From Pseudomonas sp. S35 (lineage in GTDB: Bacteria > Pseudomonadota > Gammaproteobacteria > Pseudomonadales > Pseudomonadaceae): a stretch of DNA of 64,000 nucleotides. The stretch spans positions 1,860,001 to 1,924,000 of the forward strand of contig NZ_CP019431.1 of the NCBI RefSeq assembly GCF_009866765.1, given 5' to 3'. A model generated the notes under the pieces. That model was given only the letters and a program-made list of their open reading frames with translations. It made no database searches and had not been told where the DNA came from. The position numbers and the translations under genes are program-made. Each line of letters starts with the position of its first letter. Within the stretch, counting starts at the first letter, position 1. Shown one piece after another: positions 7,969 to 19,890 of the stretch.

Positions 7969-9471
7969 ATGACTATCCCGAAGGCGTCACCGCAGCGGCC
8001 AGAAGATGAGAATCTCGGCGTCGCCGCCAACATGGCTTACGGCCTGCAGCATGTGCTCACCATGTACGGCGGCATCGTCGCGGTACCCTTGATCGTCGGC
8101 CAGGCGGCCGGGTTGTCACCGGCGGATATCGGCCTGTTGATTGCTGCGTCACTGTTCGCCGGTGGCCTGGCAACCTTGTTGCAAACCCTTGGCTTGCCGT
8201 TCTTTGGCTGTCAGTTACCGCTGGTGCAGGGCGTGTCGTTTGCCGGTGTGGCCACCATGGTGGCGATTGTCGGCAGTGATGGCGCAGGCGGGGTGCCGGC
8301 GATTCTCGGGGCGGTGATGGCCGCGTCGTTTATCGGGCTGCTGATCACGCCCGTGTTCTCGCGGATCACAAAATTTTTCCCGCCGTTGGTGACCGGTATT
8401 GTGATCACCACGATCGGCCTGACCCTGATGCCTGTTGCAGCACGCTGGGCGATGGGTGGTAACAGTCGCGCGGCAGATTTCGGCAGCATGTCCAATATTG
8501 GCCTGGCGGCGTTGACCCTGGTGTTGGTATTGCTGTTGAGCAAGATTGGCAGCGCGACCATCTCACGCTTGTCCATCCTGCTGGCGATGGTCATCGGCAC
8601 CGTCATCGCCGTGTTCCTCGGCATGGCCGACTTTTCGGGCGTGACTCAGGGCCCGATGTTCGGTTTCCCTACGCCTTTCCATTTCGGCATGCCGACGTTC
8701 CATATCGCCGCGATCATTTCGATGTGCATCGTGGTGATGGTGACGTTGGTGGAAACCTCGGCCGACATCCTGGCGGTGGGCGAAATCATCGACACCAAGG
8801 TCGACTCCAAACGCTTGGGTAATGGCCTGCGCGCCGACATGCTGTCGAGCATGTTCGCGCCGATTTTCGGCTCGTTCACCCAGAGCGCGTTTGCCCAGAA
8901 CGTCGGCCTGGTAGCGGTGACCGGTGTGAAAAGTCGCTTCGTGGTCGCCACCGGTGGCCTGTTCCTGGTGATCCTCGGCCTGCTGCCGTTTATGGGGCGG
9001 GTGATCGCGGCCGTACCGACCTCGGTGCTCGGCGGTGCCGGGATTGTGCTGTTTGGCACGGTGGCGGCCAGTGGTATCCGCACGCTGTCGAAGGTGGATT
9101 ACCGCAACAACATGAACCTGATCATCGTGGCCACCTCCATCGGTTTCGGCATGATCCCCATCGCCGCGCCGAGTTTCTATGACCACTTCCCTAGCTGGTT
9201 TGCGACGATTTTCCACTCGGGCATCAGTTCGTCGGCGATCATGGCGATCCTGTTGAACCTGGCGTTCAACCACTTCACTGCCGGTAACTCGGACCAGCAA
9301 TCGGTGTTTGTGGCGGGGACTGAGCGCAGCCTGTGCTTCCATGACGTGGCGGCGCTGCGCGACGGGGATTACTTCCGGGGCGGCAAGTTGTTCGATGCCG
9401 ACGGTAAGGAGATTCCGTTGGTGGCCGAGGTGTCGAGGAAAGCCACAACGCCTGAAGCCACGCAGGCCTGA
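7969..9471 (+). CDS. NCS2-family xanthine/uric acid/purine permease
   Basis: A 500-residue membrane transporter of the nucleobase-cation-symport-2 (COG2233) family. The amphipathic QH motif is seen in YGLQHVLTMYGG, the conserved acidic helix in VETSADILAVGEI, and the family signature QNVGLVAVTGVKSRFV in the second half; about 14 hydrophobic segments. These features fit UacT/XanQ/PbuX-type proton-coupled permeases for xanthine or urate. Start at ATG 7969 rather than the upstream open frame at 7891, which would run through the operator palindromes. It lies divergent from the Tsx-like channel, so an outer and an inner membrane step for purines are paired here. A REP-like hairpin follows the stop. 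Confidence 0.85.
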   Translation: MTIPKASPQRPEDENLGVAANMAYGLQHVLTMYGGIVAVPLIVGQAAGLSPADIGLLIAASLFAGGLATLLQTLGLPFFGCQLPLVQGVSFAGVATMVAIVGSDGAGGVPAILGAVMAASFIGLLITPVFSRITKFFPPLVTGIVITTIGLTLMPVAARWAMGGNSRAADFGSMSNIGLAALTLVLVLLLSKIGSATISRLSILLAMVIGTVIAVFLGMADFSGVTQGPMFGFPTPFHFGMPTFHIAAIISMCIVVMVTLVETSADILAVGEIIDTKVDSKRLGNGLRADMLSSMFAPIFGSFTQSAFAQNVGLVAVTGVKSRFVVATGGLFLVILGLLPFMGRVIAAVPTSVLGGAGIVLFGTVAASGIRTLSKVDYRNNMNLIIVATSIGFGMIPIAAPSFYDHFPSWFATIFHSGISSSAIMAILLNLAFNHFTAGNSDQQSVFVAGTERSLCFHDVAALRDGDYFRGGKLFDADGKEIPLVAEVSRKATTPEATQA

Positions 9472-9472
9472 A

Positions 9473-9505
9473 TGTGGGGAGGGGGCCACGCTCCCTCCCA
9501 TTTTG
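9473..9505. repeat. REP-like hairpin
   Basis: GGGAGGGGGCCACGCTCCCTCCC forms a stem between two convergent genes. It shares the GGGAGGGGGC.../...CCCTCCCA ends of the REP elements at 10334 and 14433 and may also act as a bidirectional terminator. Confidence 0.6.
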
Positions 9506-9531
9506 CGGGGTGGTGTGTCGGCAGGGCTCGC

Positions 9532-10272
9532 TTATTGCGCGTCGAATGCCTGCCCATTTATCCCGGTGCTGTCCGGCCCCATCAGGTACAGGTACACCGG
9601 CATGATTTCTTCTGGCGTCGGGTTGTCCATTGGGTTTTCAGCCGGATACGCCTGAGCCCGCATGCTGGTACGCGTAGCGCCTGGGTTGATGCTGTTGGCC
9701 CGCACCGGCGCAACCGTGTCCAGTTCGTCGGCCAGTGTCTGCATCAAGCCTTCAGTGGCAAACTTCGACACGCCATAAGCCCCCCAATACGCCCGGCCCT
9801 TGCGCCCGACACTGCTGGAGGTGAACACCAACGACGCGTCCGGGGACAGCTTGAGCAGCGGCAGCAGGGTGCTGGTGAGCATGAACATCGCGTTGACGTT
9901 GATGTGCATCACCCGCATGAAGTTCTCGCCAGACAACTGCTCGATGGGCGTGCGTGGGCCGATGATCGAGGCGTTGTGCAGCAGGCCGTCGAGGTGGCCG
10001 AATGCCTTTTCGATCATCGCTGCCAGCTCATCGTATTGATGGGGCAGGGCGGTCTCCAGGTTGAACGGAATCACCACTGGCTGCGGATGGCCGGCTGCTT
10101 CGATCTCGTCGTACACCTGGGCCAGGTTGGCTTCGGTCTTGCCCAGCAGCAATACGGTGGCGCCGTGGGCGGCATACGTCTTTGCCGCCGCTGCGCCAAT
10201 CCCGCGACCGGCACCGGTTACAAGGATCACGCGGCCTTTGAGCAGTTCTGGGCGTGCGCAGTAATCAAACAT
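9532..10272 (-). CDS. yciK: YciK-family short-chain dehydrogenase
   Basis: A 246-residue SDR oxidoreductase. The Rossmann motif TGAGRGIG (residues 19-26), LLHNASIIGP, SSSVGRKGRAYWGAYGVSK (catalytic Ser, Tyr, Lys) and SINPGATRT are all intact. The sequence and position next to mupP and ubiG match the gene annotated as YciK in pseudomonads; its substrate is not known. Separated from mupP by a 187-base gap holding a REP pair, so it may be transcribed from its own promoter or as a distal gene of the mtaD-ubiG-mupP run. Confidence 0.85.
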   Translation of the reverse strand: MFDYCARPELLKGRVILVTGAGRGIGAAAAKTYAAHGATVLLLGKTEANLAQVYDEIEAAGHPQPVVIPFNLETALPHQYDELAAMIEKAFGHLDGLLHNASIIGPRTPIEQLSGENFMRVMHINVNAMFMLTSTLLPLLKLSPDASLVFTSSSVGRKGRAYWGAYGVSKFATEGLMQTLADELDTVAPVRANSINPGATRTSMRAQAYPAENPMDNPTPEEIMPVYLYLMGPDSTGINGQAFDAQ

Positions 10273-10333
10273 AAATAGCCTCGACAGAATTCAGCGGGTT
10301 ACAAACACCCATCTTGAGCGCAGTGAAGATCCA

Positions 10334-10427
10334 AATGTGGGAGGGGGCTTGCCCCTGATTGCAGTGTGTCAGTCCCTGCATTTATTGACTGGCCCGCCGC
10401 TATCGGGGCAAGCCCCCTCCCACATGG
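10334..10427. repeat. Inverted pair of REP elements (REPIN)
   Basis: Two REP sequences face each other: ATGTGGGAGGGGGCTTGCCC beginning at 10335 and its near-exact inverse GGGGCAAGCCCCCTCCCACA ending near 10424, with about 50 bases between. This is the usual doublet in P. fluorescens genomes, where REPs are mobilised by RAYT transposases encoded elsewhere. Confidence 0.8.
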
Positions 10428-10459
10428 GTTTTTCATGAGTCAGCAAAACCGGCGAACAG

Positions 10460-11131
10460 TCAGCAACTGCACAGTGCGTTATCCAGCACCTTGCGCAGTT
10501 CCAGCGGGTGATCCACCACCACGTCCGCGCCCCAGTGGCGTGGGTTGTCGTCCGGGTGGATGTAGCCATAGGTGACCGCCGCCGTGCGCGTGCCGGCATC
10601 GCGACCAGACTCGATATCGCGCAGGTCATCGCCCACGAACAACACGCTGGCCGGGTCCAGGCCGAGCATCTTGCACGCCAGGATCATCGGCTCCGGGTCT
10701 GGCTTGCTGTTTTTCACGTGGTCCGGGCAGATCAGCAGGGCCGAGCGCTCGGCCAGGCCCAGTTGCAGCATGATCGGTTCGGCGAAACGCAGTGGCTTGT
10801 TGGTGACCACGCCCCAGACCAGCTTGGCCTTCTCGATGTCTGCCAGCAGTTCAGCCATGCCGTCGAACAGCTTGCTGTGAACCGCGCAGTCCTTCAGGTA
10901 GCGCTCCAGGAATTCCTGGCGCAATTGCTCGAAGCCCGGCGACTCCGGGTCCATCGAGAAGGTCACGGCGACCATCGCCCGCGCACCGCCGGAGATTTCA
11001 TCGCGGATGTGTTGGGGATTGATCGGCGCCAGGCCACGGTCGGCGCGCATGGCCTGGCAGATGGCGATAAAGTCCGGCGCGGTGTCCAGCAGGGTACCGT
11101 CCATGTCGAAGAGAACCGCTCGCAACTTCAC
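10460..11131 (-). CDS. mupP: N-acetylmuramic acid 6-phosphate phosphatase MupP
   Basis: A 223-residue HAD hydrolase (subfamily IA) with the motifs [10 protein letters not shown] (residues 8-17), VVTNKP, KPDPEPM and [12 protein letters not shown]. Although it looks like phosphoglycolate phosphatase Gph, the gene between yciK and ubiG in Pseudomonas is MupP, which dephosphorylates MurNAc-6-phosphate in the peptidoglycan recycling route that gives intrinsic fosfomycin resistance (established in P. putida and P. aeruginosa). The start is GTG at 11131 with GAGGAG upstream, 4 bases after ubiG, so the two are co-transcribed. Confidence 0.85.
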   Translation of the reverse strand: MKLRAVLFDMDGTLLDTAPDFIAICQAMRADRGLAPINPQHIRDEISGGARAMVAVTFSMDPESPGFEQLRQEFLERYLKDCAVHSKLFDGMAELLADIEKAKLVWGVVTNKPLRFAEPIMLQLGLAERSALLICPDHVKNSKPDPEPMILACKMLGLDPASVLFVGDDLRDIESGRDAGTRTAAVTYGYIHPDDNPRHWGADVVVDHPLELRKVLDNALCSC

Positions 11132-11135
11132 AGGC

Positions 11136-11834
11136 TTACTCCTCGCGCAGGGTCTGGATCATGTAATTGACGTCTACGTCACTGGCCAACTTGTAGTGCT
11201 TGGTCAGCGGGTTGTAGGTCAGGCCGATGATGTCCTTGACGGTCAGCCCGGCCTGGCGGCTCCACGCGCCCAGCTCGGACGGGCGGATGAATTTCTTGAA
11301 GTCATGGGTGCCACGTGGCAACAGCTTCATGATGTATTCGGCGCCGATGATCGCGAACAGGTAGGCCTTGGGGTTGCGGTTGATGGTGGAGAAGAACACC
11401 TGGCCGCCGGGCTTGACCATGCGAAAGCAGGCGCGGATGACCGAGGAAGGGTCCGGCACGTGCTCAAGCATCTCAAGGCAGGTGACCACATCGAATTGCT
11501 CGGGCATTTCTTCTGCCAGGTCTTCGGCGGTGATCTGGCGGTATTCCACGCTCACGCCGGACTCCAACTGGTGCAGTTGGGCTACGGCCAGCGGTGCTTC
11601 GCCCATGTCGATGCCCATCACCGTGGCGCCGCGCTGGGCCATGGCTTCGCTGAGGATACCGCCGCCGCAACCGACGTCCAGCACCTTCTTGCCGGCCAGG
11701 TTGACGCGCTCGTCAATCCAGTTGACCCGCAGCGGGTTGATGTCGTGCAGGGGCTTGAACTCGCTTTCGCGGTCCCACCAGCGGTGAGCCAAGGCTTCGA
11801 ACTTGGCGATTTCGGCGTGGTCGACGTTGCTCAT
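11136..11834 (-). CDS. ubiG: Ubiquinone biosynthesis O-methyltransferase UbiG
   Basis: A 232-residue SAM-dependent methyltransferase that performs both O-methylation steps of ubiquinone synthesis. The SAM-binding motif [12 protein letters not shown] occurs at about residues 51-62; the conserved start [25 protein letters not shown] is characteristic of UbiG. Start at 11834 (AGAGGA upstream, MSNVDHAEI) is preferred to the longer frame at 11936. Second gene of the run mtaD-ubiG-mupP, 64 bases after mtaD. Confidence 0.93.
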   Translation of the reverse strand: MSNVDHAEIAKFEALAHRWWDRESEFKPLHDINPLRVNWIDERVNLAGKKVLDVGCGGGILSEAMAQRGATVMGIDMGEAPLAVAQLHQLESGVSVEYRQITAEDLAEEMPEQFDVVTCLEMLEHVPDPSSVIRACFRMVKPGGQVFFSTINRNPKAYLFAIIGAEYIMKLLPRGTHDFKKFIRPSELGAWSRQAGLTVKDIIGLTYNPLTKHYKLASDVDVNYMIQTLREE

Positions 11835-11898
11835 GGTGAATCCTCTAAATCTGATAAATCGGTGTGTCAGTCCTGAACACGCGGGTTCAGGGCCAGCG

Positions 11899-13230
11899 TT
11901 ATTCGTTGTGCCCGCTGATGCGTTGGCCCCAGGCAATGGCCGTGGCGGTCAACTGGCGTTCATCCATGCGGGTCAATTGCCGGTCATCGAGCAACTGCTT
12001 GCCGGCGACCCAAAGGTGTTTCACGCAATCGCGTCCGGTGGCATATATAAGCTGTGAGACCGGATCGTAGATCGGTTGTTGCGCCAGCCCCGACAGGTCG
12101 AACGCGACGATATCCGCCGCCTTGCCTACTTCCAGGGAGCCAATCTCGCTTTCCAGCCCCATGGCCCGCGCACCGTTGAGCGTAGCCATGCGCAGTGCAC
12201 GGTGCGCGTCCAGGGCGGTGGCCGAGCCGGCGACGGCCTTGGCCAGCATCGCCGCTGTCCGGGTTTCGCCCAACAGGTCGAGGTCATTGTTGCTGGCGGC
12301 ACCGTCGGTGCCGATGGCCACATTGACCCCAGCCTGCCACAGACGCTCCACCGGGCAAAAGCCGCTGGCCAGTTTCAGGTTCGATTCCGGGCAATGGACG
12401 ACGCTGGTGTTGCTTTCTACCAGCAAAGCCAGGTCGTCCTCGCTGATTTGGGTCATATGAACGGCCTGGAAGCGCGGCCCCAGCAGCCCAAGGCGACCCA
12501 GGCGCGCCAGCGGGCGCTCGCCGGTCTGCTCGACGGCTTGCTGCACCTCGAAGGCGGTTTCGTGCACATGCATATGGATCGCGGCGTCCAGCTCTTCGGC
12601 GATCACGCGGATCTTTTCCAGGTTGTCATCGCACACGGTGTACGGTGCGTGGGGGCCGAAGGTGATCTTGATGCGTGGGTGGTGCTTGAGGTCGCCGAAC
12701 AGTTCGATGCCCTGGCGAATCGCCTCATCGGCCGTGCTGGCGCCGGGGATCGGGAAGTCGAGGATCGGAATCGCGATCTGCGCGCGCATGCCGCTGTTGT
12801 GCACGCAGTCGCTGGCAACCTTGGGGTAGAAGTACATGTCGGAGAAGCAAGTGATGCCGCCCTTGAGCTGCTCGGCGATCGCCAGGTCGGTACCGTCGCG
12901 TACGAAGGTTTCATCGACCCATTTGGCCTCGGCGGGCCAGATGTGCTTTTCCAGCCAGGTCATTAGCGGCAGGTCATCGGCCAGGCCGCGAAACAGGCTC
13001 ATCGCCGCATGCCCGTGGGCGTTGATCAGGCCGGGGCTGAGCAACATGCCCGGCAGCTCGCGCACCTCGGTGGCCGCCAGCTTCAACGCCGCTGCCCGTG
13101 GGCCGATAAAAGCAATGCGTCCGTCGCGGATGCCCAGGCCATGTGCTTTAAGCACCACGCCAGCAGGTTCGACCGGTACCAGCCAGGTTGGCAGCAACAG
13201 CAGGTCGAGCGGGGCGGCAGTGGAGGTCAT
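11899..13230 (-). CDS. mtaD: 5-methylthioadenosine/S-adenosylhomocysteine deaminase (TRZ/ATZ family)
   Basis: A 443-residue amidohydrolase. Metal ligands are visible as AHGH (H72, H74), HMHVHE in the middle, and [13 protein letters not shown] near residue 310. The family includes chlorohydrolases, but in P. aeruginosa the gene beside mtnA (PA3170) is a methylthioadenosine deaminase that turns MTA into methylthioinosine, and the arrangement is the same here. It is divergent from mtnA, the later step of that salvage route. The start ATG at 13230 has GGGAAG upstream. Confidence 0.88.
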   Translation of the reverse strand: MTSTAAPLDLLLLPTWLVPVEPAGVVLKAHGLGIRDGRIAFIGPRAAALKLAATEVRELPGMLLSPGLINAHGHAAMSLFRGLADDLPLMTWLEKHIWPAEAKWVDETFVRDGTDLAIAEQLKGGITCFSDMYFYPKVASDCVHNSGMRAQIAIPILDFPIPGASTADEAIRQGIELFGDLKHHPRIKITFGPHAPYTVCDDNLEKIRVIAEELDAAIHMHVHETAFEVQQAVEQTGERPLARLGRLGLLGPRFQAVHMTQISEDDLALLVESNTSVVHCPESNLKLASGFCPVERLWQAGVNVAIGTDGAASNNDLDLLGETRTAAMLAKAVAGSATALDAHRALRMATLNGARAMGLESEIGSLEVGKAADIVAFDLSGLAQQPIYDPVSQLIYATGRDCVKHLWVAGKQLLDDRQLTRMDERQLTATAIAWGQRISGHNE

Positions 13231-13268
13231 CGCGGGCTTCTTCCCAGGCAGCTATAAAAGAAGCGCGA

Positions 13269-13306
13269 AGTATACCCGAGCGTCCCGGCTGGCGGATCGC
13301 TATAAT
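13269..13306. promoter_or_regulatory. Divergent promoter region of mtaD and mtnA
   Basis: A perfect -10 box TATAAT at 13301-13306 points toward mtnA, leaving a leader of about 30 bases. On the other strand TATACT (13269-13274 inverted) could be the -10 box of mtaD. Neither has a convincing -35 box at 17 bases. Confidence 0.45.
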
Positions 13307-13339
13307 CGGCCGCTTTTGTTCATGAGTGCGGAGTAAGGG

Positions 13340-14410
13340 ATGCGCGATCGACTGTTGGCTGCGGAGAAAGTAAAGGCCATCGATTGGCGCGACGGCACGC
13401 TGCATCTGCTCGATCAGCGTGCCTTGCCGTCCCGGGAACGCTGGGTGGCCTGCTCCACGGCGGATGAAGTGGCCGCAGCCATTCGCGCGATGGTCGTGCG
13501 TGGTGCCCCCGCCATCGGCATCAGTGCGGCTTATGGTCTGGTGCTTTCCGCCCGTGAACGCATCGCCGAAGGCGGCGACTGGCAGGCTGCGTGGGAAGAA
13601 GACTACGCACTGCTGGCCGATACCCGCCCGACTGCATCGAACCTGTTTTGGGCCCTCAAGCGCATGCGCGACCGCCTGGACCGTGTCAAGAAGCACGCCG
13701 ATCCGCTGGCGGTGCTGGAAGCCGAGGCCATCGCGATCCATGAAAGTGATCGAGAGGCCAACCTCGTCATGGCTCAGTTGGGCGTCGAGCGGATTCGCAA
13801 GCACCAAGGCAACGCCCAGGCGATCCTCACCCACGGCAACGCCGGCGCCTTGGCGACAGGCGGTGTTGGTACCGCCCTTGGGGTGGTTCGCGGCGCCTTC
13901 CTGGAGGGGCTGATCGAGCATGTCTATGTCAATGAAACCCGGCCCTGGCTGCAAGGTTCGCGTTTGACGGCCTGGGAGCTGGCAGGCGAGGGCATCGCGG
14001 TGACGGTGAATGCCGACTCGGCGGGCGCGCATATCCTCAAGACCAAGGGCGTGACCTGGGTGATCGTCGGCGCCGATTGCATCGCGGCCAATGGTGATGT
14101 GATCAGTACCATCGGCACGTACCAGTTGGCGGTGTGTGCCATGCACCATGGCGTGCGCTTTATGGTGGTGGCGCCGAGTTCAACCCTGGATCTGATGATG
14201 GCGACTGGCGATGATGTCGCCCTGGAAGAGCGGGATGCCGGCGAGCTGCTGGAGGTCATGGGGCAGCGCTTGGAGGTCAATGCGTTTAATCCGGTATTTG
14301 ATGTGACTCCGGCCGACCTGATTGATGTGATTGTGACCGAGAAGGGCGTGGTTGAGCGGCCGGATACGGCGAAATTGGCCAAGTTGATGTGCCGTAAGCG
14401 GCTGCATTGA
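13340..14410 (+). CDS. mtnA: S-methyl-5-thioribose-1-phosphate isomerase MtnA
   Basis: A 356-residue enzyme that converts methylthioribose-1-phosphate to methylthioribulose-1-phosphate in the methionine salvage pathway. Related to the eIF2B subunits; the family blocks [31 protein letters not shown] and [21 protein letters not shown] (containing the catalytic Asp) are intact. Length is normal for the family. Start at ATG 13340 preceded by TAAGGG. Divergent from mtaD. Followed by a REP pair. Confidence 0.95.
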   Translation: MRDRLLAAEKVKAIDWRDGTLHLLDQRALPSRERWVACSTADEVAAAIRAMVVRGAPAIGISAAYGLVLSARERIAEGGDWQAAWEEDYALLADTRPTASNLFWALKRMRDRLDRVKKHADPLAVLEAEAIAIHESDREANLVMAQLGVERIRKHQGNAQAILTHGNAGALATGGVGTALGVVRGAFLEGLIEHVYVNETRPWLQGSRLTAWELAGEGIAVTVNADSAGAHILKTKGVTWVIVGADCIAANGDVISTIGTYQLAVCAMHHGVRFMVVAPSSTLDLMMATGDDVALEERDAGELLEVMGQRLEVNAFNPVFDVTPADLIDVIVTEKGVVERPDTAKLAKLMCRKRLH

Positions 14411-14833
14411 GGGGCGTTGTGCCAGTGAAATGGCTATCGGGGGCAAGCCCCCTCCCACATTTTGTCGGTGTTCACACTTCAAGTGTGGGAGGGGCATGCC
14501 CCCGATTGGCCTTTAAAGTCAACAAAACCCTCGGATCCGATCTCAAAAAATGGCACCACCGCGCCTCTGAGCCCCTCTCGTCTCCCTCACGCCTGTCATC
14601 CGTCAAATTACTAGCCTCCATGCGCATCAGGGGGATAGGTGCGTGGCGGCGATTGTGATAACATCCGGCGGTTTCCAGGGTCGCCCCGAGGGGTGGCCTA
14701 TAACGTGCAGATCCGTGTCATAACTCGTTGATTTGTCGTAAGTCGTTGCCAGGCACTCTGTCGGCAGCGGCGAGCTTCGTTCGTCCCATATGGATGTGAC
14801 GAGGTTTCACCCGAAAAAGGAATCAGGCTTCTC
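14411..14833. other. mtnA-gyrA intergenic region (423 bases)
   Basis: Holds a REP pair at 14433-14510 and, in its last 180 bases, the presumed gyrA promoter and leader. The gyrA start is preceded by AAAAAGGAATCAGG. I could not place a convincing -35/-10 pair and no open frame here looks coding. Confidence 0.6.
14433..14510. repeat. Inverted pair of REP elements (REPIN)
   Basis: GGGGGCAAGCCCCCTCCCAC from 14439 is mirrored by GTGTGGGAGGGGCATGCCCC from about 14484. Same family as the pair at 10334, here with a shorter spacer of about 25 bases. Confidence 0.8.
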
Positions 14834-17488
<2,655 letters not shown>

Positions 17489-17495
17489 GCGGACA

Positions 17496-17530
17496 CAAAG
17501 GGGGCGGATGAAGATTCGCCCCCTTGTTGT
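17496..17530 (+). terminator. Terminator after gyrA
   Basis: AAGGGGGCG (17498-17506) pairs with CGCCCCCTT (17517-17525) across a 10-base loop, followed by GTTGTTTGT. The T-run is weak but the stem is perfect and lies 8 bases after the stop. Confidence 0.7.
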
Positions 17531-17546
17531 TTGTCCCCTTTGAAAC

Positions 17547-17634
17547 ATGTGGGAGTTGGCTTGCCTGCGATGGCATCACCGCGGTGTCACTGAAGAACCG
17601 AGGCGCCTGTATCGCAGGCAAGCCAGTTCCCACA
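17547..17634. repeat. Inverted pair of REP-like elements, second sequence class
   Basis: TGTGGGAGTTGGCTTGCCTG from 17549 is mirrored by CAGGCAAGCCAGTTCCCACA ending at 17634. The core is GTTGGCTTGCCTGCGAT rather than GGGGGCTTGCCCCCGAT, so this is a different REP group from those at 10334 and 14433. Confidence 0.75.
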
Positions 17635-17701
17635 AGGGTCCGCTCCAGTAGAGAGCGTTGCCGAACATGATTGCAGTCCCACCAGATCAGAGAGATTGGA
17701 T

Positions 17702-18787
17702 GTGAGCAAGAGAGCCTATAACTTCTGTGCCGGTCCCGCGGCGCTTCCTGAAGCAGTCCTGCAGCGCGCGCAGGGTGAACTCCTCGACTGGCATGGAAAA
17801 GGCCTCTCCGTGATGGAAATGAGCCATCGTAGCGATGAGTTCGTGTCCATAGCCACCAAGGCCGAGCAGGACCTGCGCGACTTGCTGGACATCCCGTCCG
17901 ATTACAAAGTGCTGTTCCTGCAAGGCGGCGCCAGCCAGCAGTTCGCCCAGATCCCGTTGAACCTGCTGCCGGAAGATGGCACGGCCGACTATATCGACAC
18001 CGGTATCTGGGGGCAGAAGGCCATTGAAGAGGCCTCGCGCTACGGTCACGTCAATGTGGCCGGTACCGCCAAGCCCTACGATTACTTCGCAATTCCCGGT
18101 CAGAACGAGTGGAAGCTGTCGAAGGATGCTGCCTACGTACACTACGTGCAGAACGAAACCATCGGCGGCCTGGAATTCGACTGGGTGCCGGAAGTCGGCG
18201 ACGTGCCATTGGTGTGTGACATGTCCTCGGACATCCTCTCGCGGCCTATCGATGTGTCCAGGTACGGCATGATCTACGCCGGTGCGCAGAAGAACATCGG
18301 CCCGAGCGGCATCCTGGTCAACATCATCCGTGAAGACCTGCTGGGTCGTGCCCGCTCGCTGTGCCCGACCATGCTCAACTACAAGGTCGCGGCCGATAAC
18401 GGCTCGATGTACAACACCCCACCGGCGTTCGCCTGGTATCTGTCCGGCCTGGTCTTTGAGTGGCTGAAAGAGCAAGGCGGCGTCGCCGCCATGGGCAAGC
18501 TCAACGAAGAGAAGAAGCGCACCCTGTACGACTTCATCGACGCCAGCGGCCTGTACAGCAACCCGATCAACCTCAGCGACCGTTCGTGGATGAACGTGCC
18601 GTTCCGCTTGGCCGACGACCGTCTGGACAAGCCATTCCTGGCCGGTGCCGACGCGCGCGGCCTGTTGAACCTCAAGGGTCACCGCTCGGTGGGTGGCATG
18701 CGCGCCTCCATCTACAACGCTGTCGACATCCACGCGATCAACGCGCTGGTTGCCTACATGGCAGAGTTCGAAAAGGAACACGGCTAA
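17702..18787 (+). CDS. serC: Phosphoserine aminotransferase SerC
   Basis: A 361-residue PLP enzyme that makes phosphoserine from 3-phosphohydroxypyruvate (serine pathway) and also serves pyridoxal phosphate synthesis. Recognised by NFCAGPAALPEAVL at the N-terminus and by AGAQKNIGPSG, in which K197 should bind PLP. The start is taken as GTG 17702 (MSKRAYNF), the form conserved in Pseudomonas, rather than the TTG six bases upstream. First gene of a compact run: its TAA stop overlaps the ATG of pheA. Confidence 0.93.
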   Translation: MSKRAYNFCAGPAALPEAVLQRAQGELLDWHGKGLSVMEMSHRSDEFVSIATKAEQDLRDLLDIPSDYKVLFLQGGASQQFAQIPLNLLPEDGTADYIDTGIWGQKAIEEASRYGHVNVAGTAKPYDYFAIPGQNEWKLSKDAAYVHYVQNETIGGLEFDWVPEVGDVPLVCDMSSDILSRPIDVSRYGMIYAGAQKNIGPSGILVNIIREDLLGRARSLCPTMLNYKVAADNGSMYNTPPAFAWYLSGLVFEWLKEQGGVAAMGKLNEEKKRTLYDFIDASGLYSNPINLSDRSWMNVPFRLADDRLDKPFLAGADARGLLNLKGHRSVGGMRASIYNAVDIHAINALVAYMAEFEKEHG

Positions 18788-19881
18788 TGTCTGAACAAGA
18801 GCTCAAGGCCCTGCGCGTGCGCATTGACAGCCTGGACGAGAAAGTCCTGGAGCTGATCAGCGAGCGCGCGCGGTGCGCCCAGGAAGTGGCACGGGTGAAG
18901 ATGGCGTCCCTGGCTGAAGGCGAAGTGCCGGTATTCTATCGTCCCGAGCGTGAAGCCCAGGTGCTCAAGCGCGTGATGGAGCGCAACAAGGGCCCGTTGG
19001 GCAACGAAGAGATGGCGCGGTTGTTCCGTGAAATCATGTCCTCGTGCCTGGCGCTGGAGCAGCCGCTGAAGGTGGCTTACCTCGGGCCTGAAGGCACATT
19101 TACCCAGGCGGCGGCCATGAAGCACTTCGGCCACGCCGTGATCAGCAAGCCGATGGCGGCAATCGACGAAGTGTTCCGTGAAGTGGCGGCCGGTGCGGTG
19201 AATTTTGGCGTGGTGCCGGTGGAAAACTCCACCGAAGGCGCGGTCAACCACACCCTGGACAGCTTCCTTGAGCACGACATGGTGATCTGCGGTGAGGTCG
19301 AGCTGCGTATCCACCACCACCTGCTGGTGGGCGAGAACACCAAGACCGACAGCATCAGCCGCATCTACTCCCACGCCCAGTCCCTGGCCCAGTGCCGCAA
19401 GTGGCTGGACGCCCATTACCCGAATGTCGAGCGCGTGGCAGTGTCCAGCAACGCCGAGGCCGCCAAACGGGTCAAGGGTGAGTGGAATTCGGCGGCGATT
19501 GCCGGCGATATGGCCGCGGGCCTGTACGGCCTGACGCGCCTGGCCGAGAAAATCGAGGACCGTCCGGACAATTCCACGCGCTTCCTGATGATCGGCAGCC
19601 AGGAAGTGCCGCCGACCGGCGACGACAAGACCTCGATCATCGTTTCCATGAGCAACAAGCCCGGCGCGCTGCATGAACTGCTGGTGCCGTTCCATGACAA
19701 CGGGATTGACCTGACGCGCATCGAGACTCGTCCTTCGCGCAGCGGTAAATGGACCTACGTGTTCTTTATCGACTTCATCGGCCATCACCGCGACCCGCTG
19801 GTCAAGGGCGTGCTGGAGAAGATCAGTCAGGAAGCCGTGGCACTCAAGGTGCTGGGCTCTTACCCGAAAGCGGTTTTGTGA
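18787..19881 (+). CDS. pheA: Bifunctional chorismate mutase/prephenate dehydratase (P-protein)
   Basis: A 364-residue fusion for phenylalanine synthesis. Residues 1-90 are an AroQ chorismate mutase (LRVRIDSLDEKVLELISERA), about 93-270 the prephenate dehydratase (YLGPEGTFTQAA, VPVENSTEGAVNHTLD, DNSTRFLMIG), and about 275-364 an ACT regulatory domain (KPGALHELLVPF, LTRIETRPSR) for feedback by phenylalanine. Translationally coupled to serC through a TAATG overlap; hisC follows 9 bases later. Confidence 0.95.
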   Translation: MSEQELKALRVRIDSLDEKVLELISERARCAQEVARVKMASLAEGEVPVFYRPEREAQVLKRVMERNKGPLGNEEMARLFREIMSSCLALEQPLKVAYLGPEGTFTQAAAMKHFGHAVISKPMAAIDEVFREVAAGAVNFGVVPVENSTEGAVNHTLDSFLEHDMVICGEVELRIHHHLLVGENTKTDSISRIYSHAQSLAQCRKWLDAHYPNVERVAVSSNAEAAKRVKGEWNSAAIAGDMAAGLYGLTRLAEKIEDRPDNSTRFLMIGSQEVPPTGDDKTSIIVSMSNKPGALHELLVPFHDNGIDLTRIETRPSRSGKWTYVFFIDFIGHHRDPLVKGVLEKISQEAVALKVLGSYPKAVL

Positions 19882-19890
19882 GGCGTTAAC

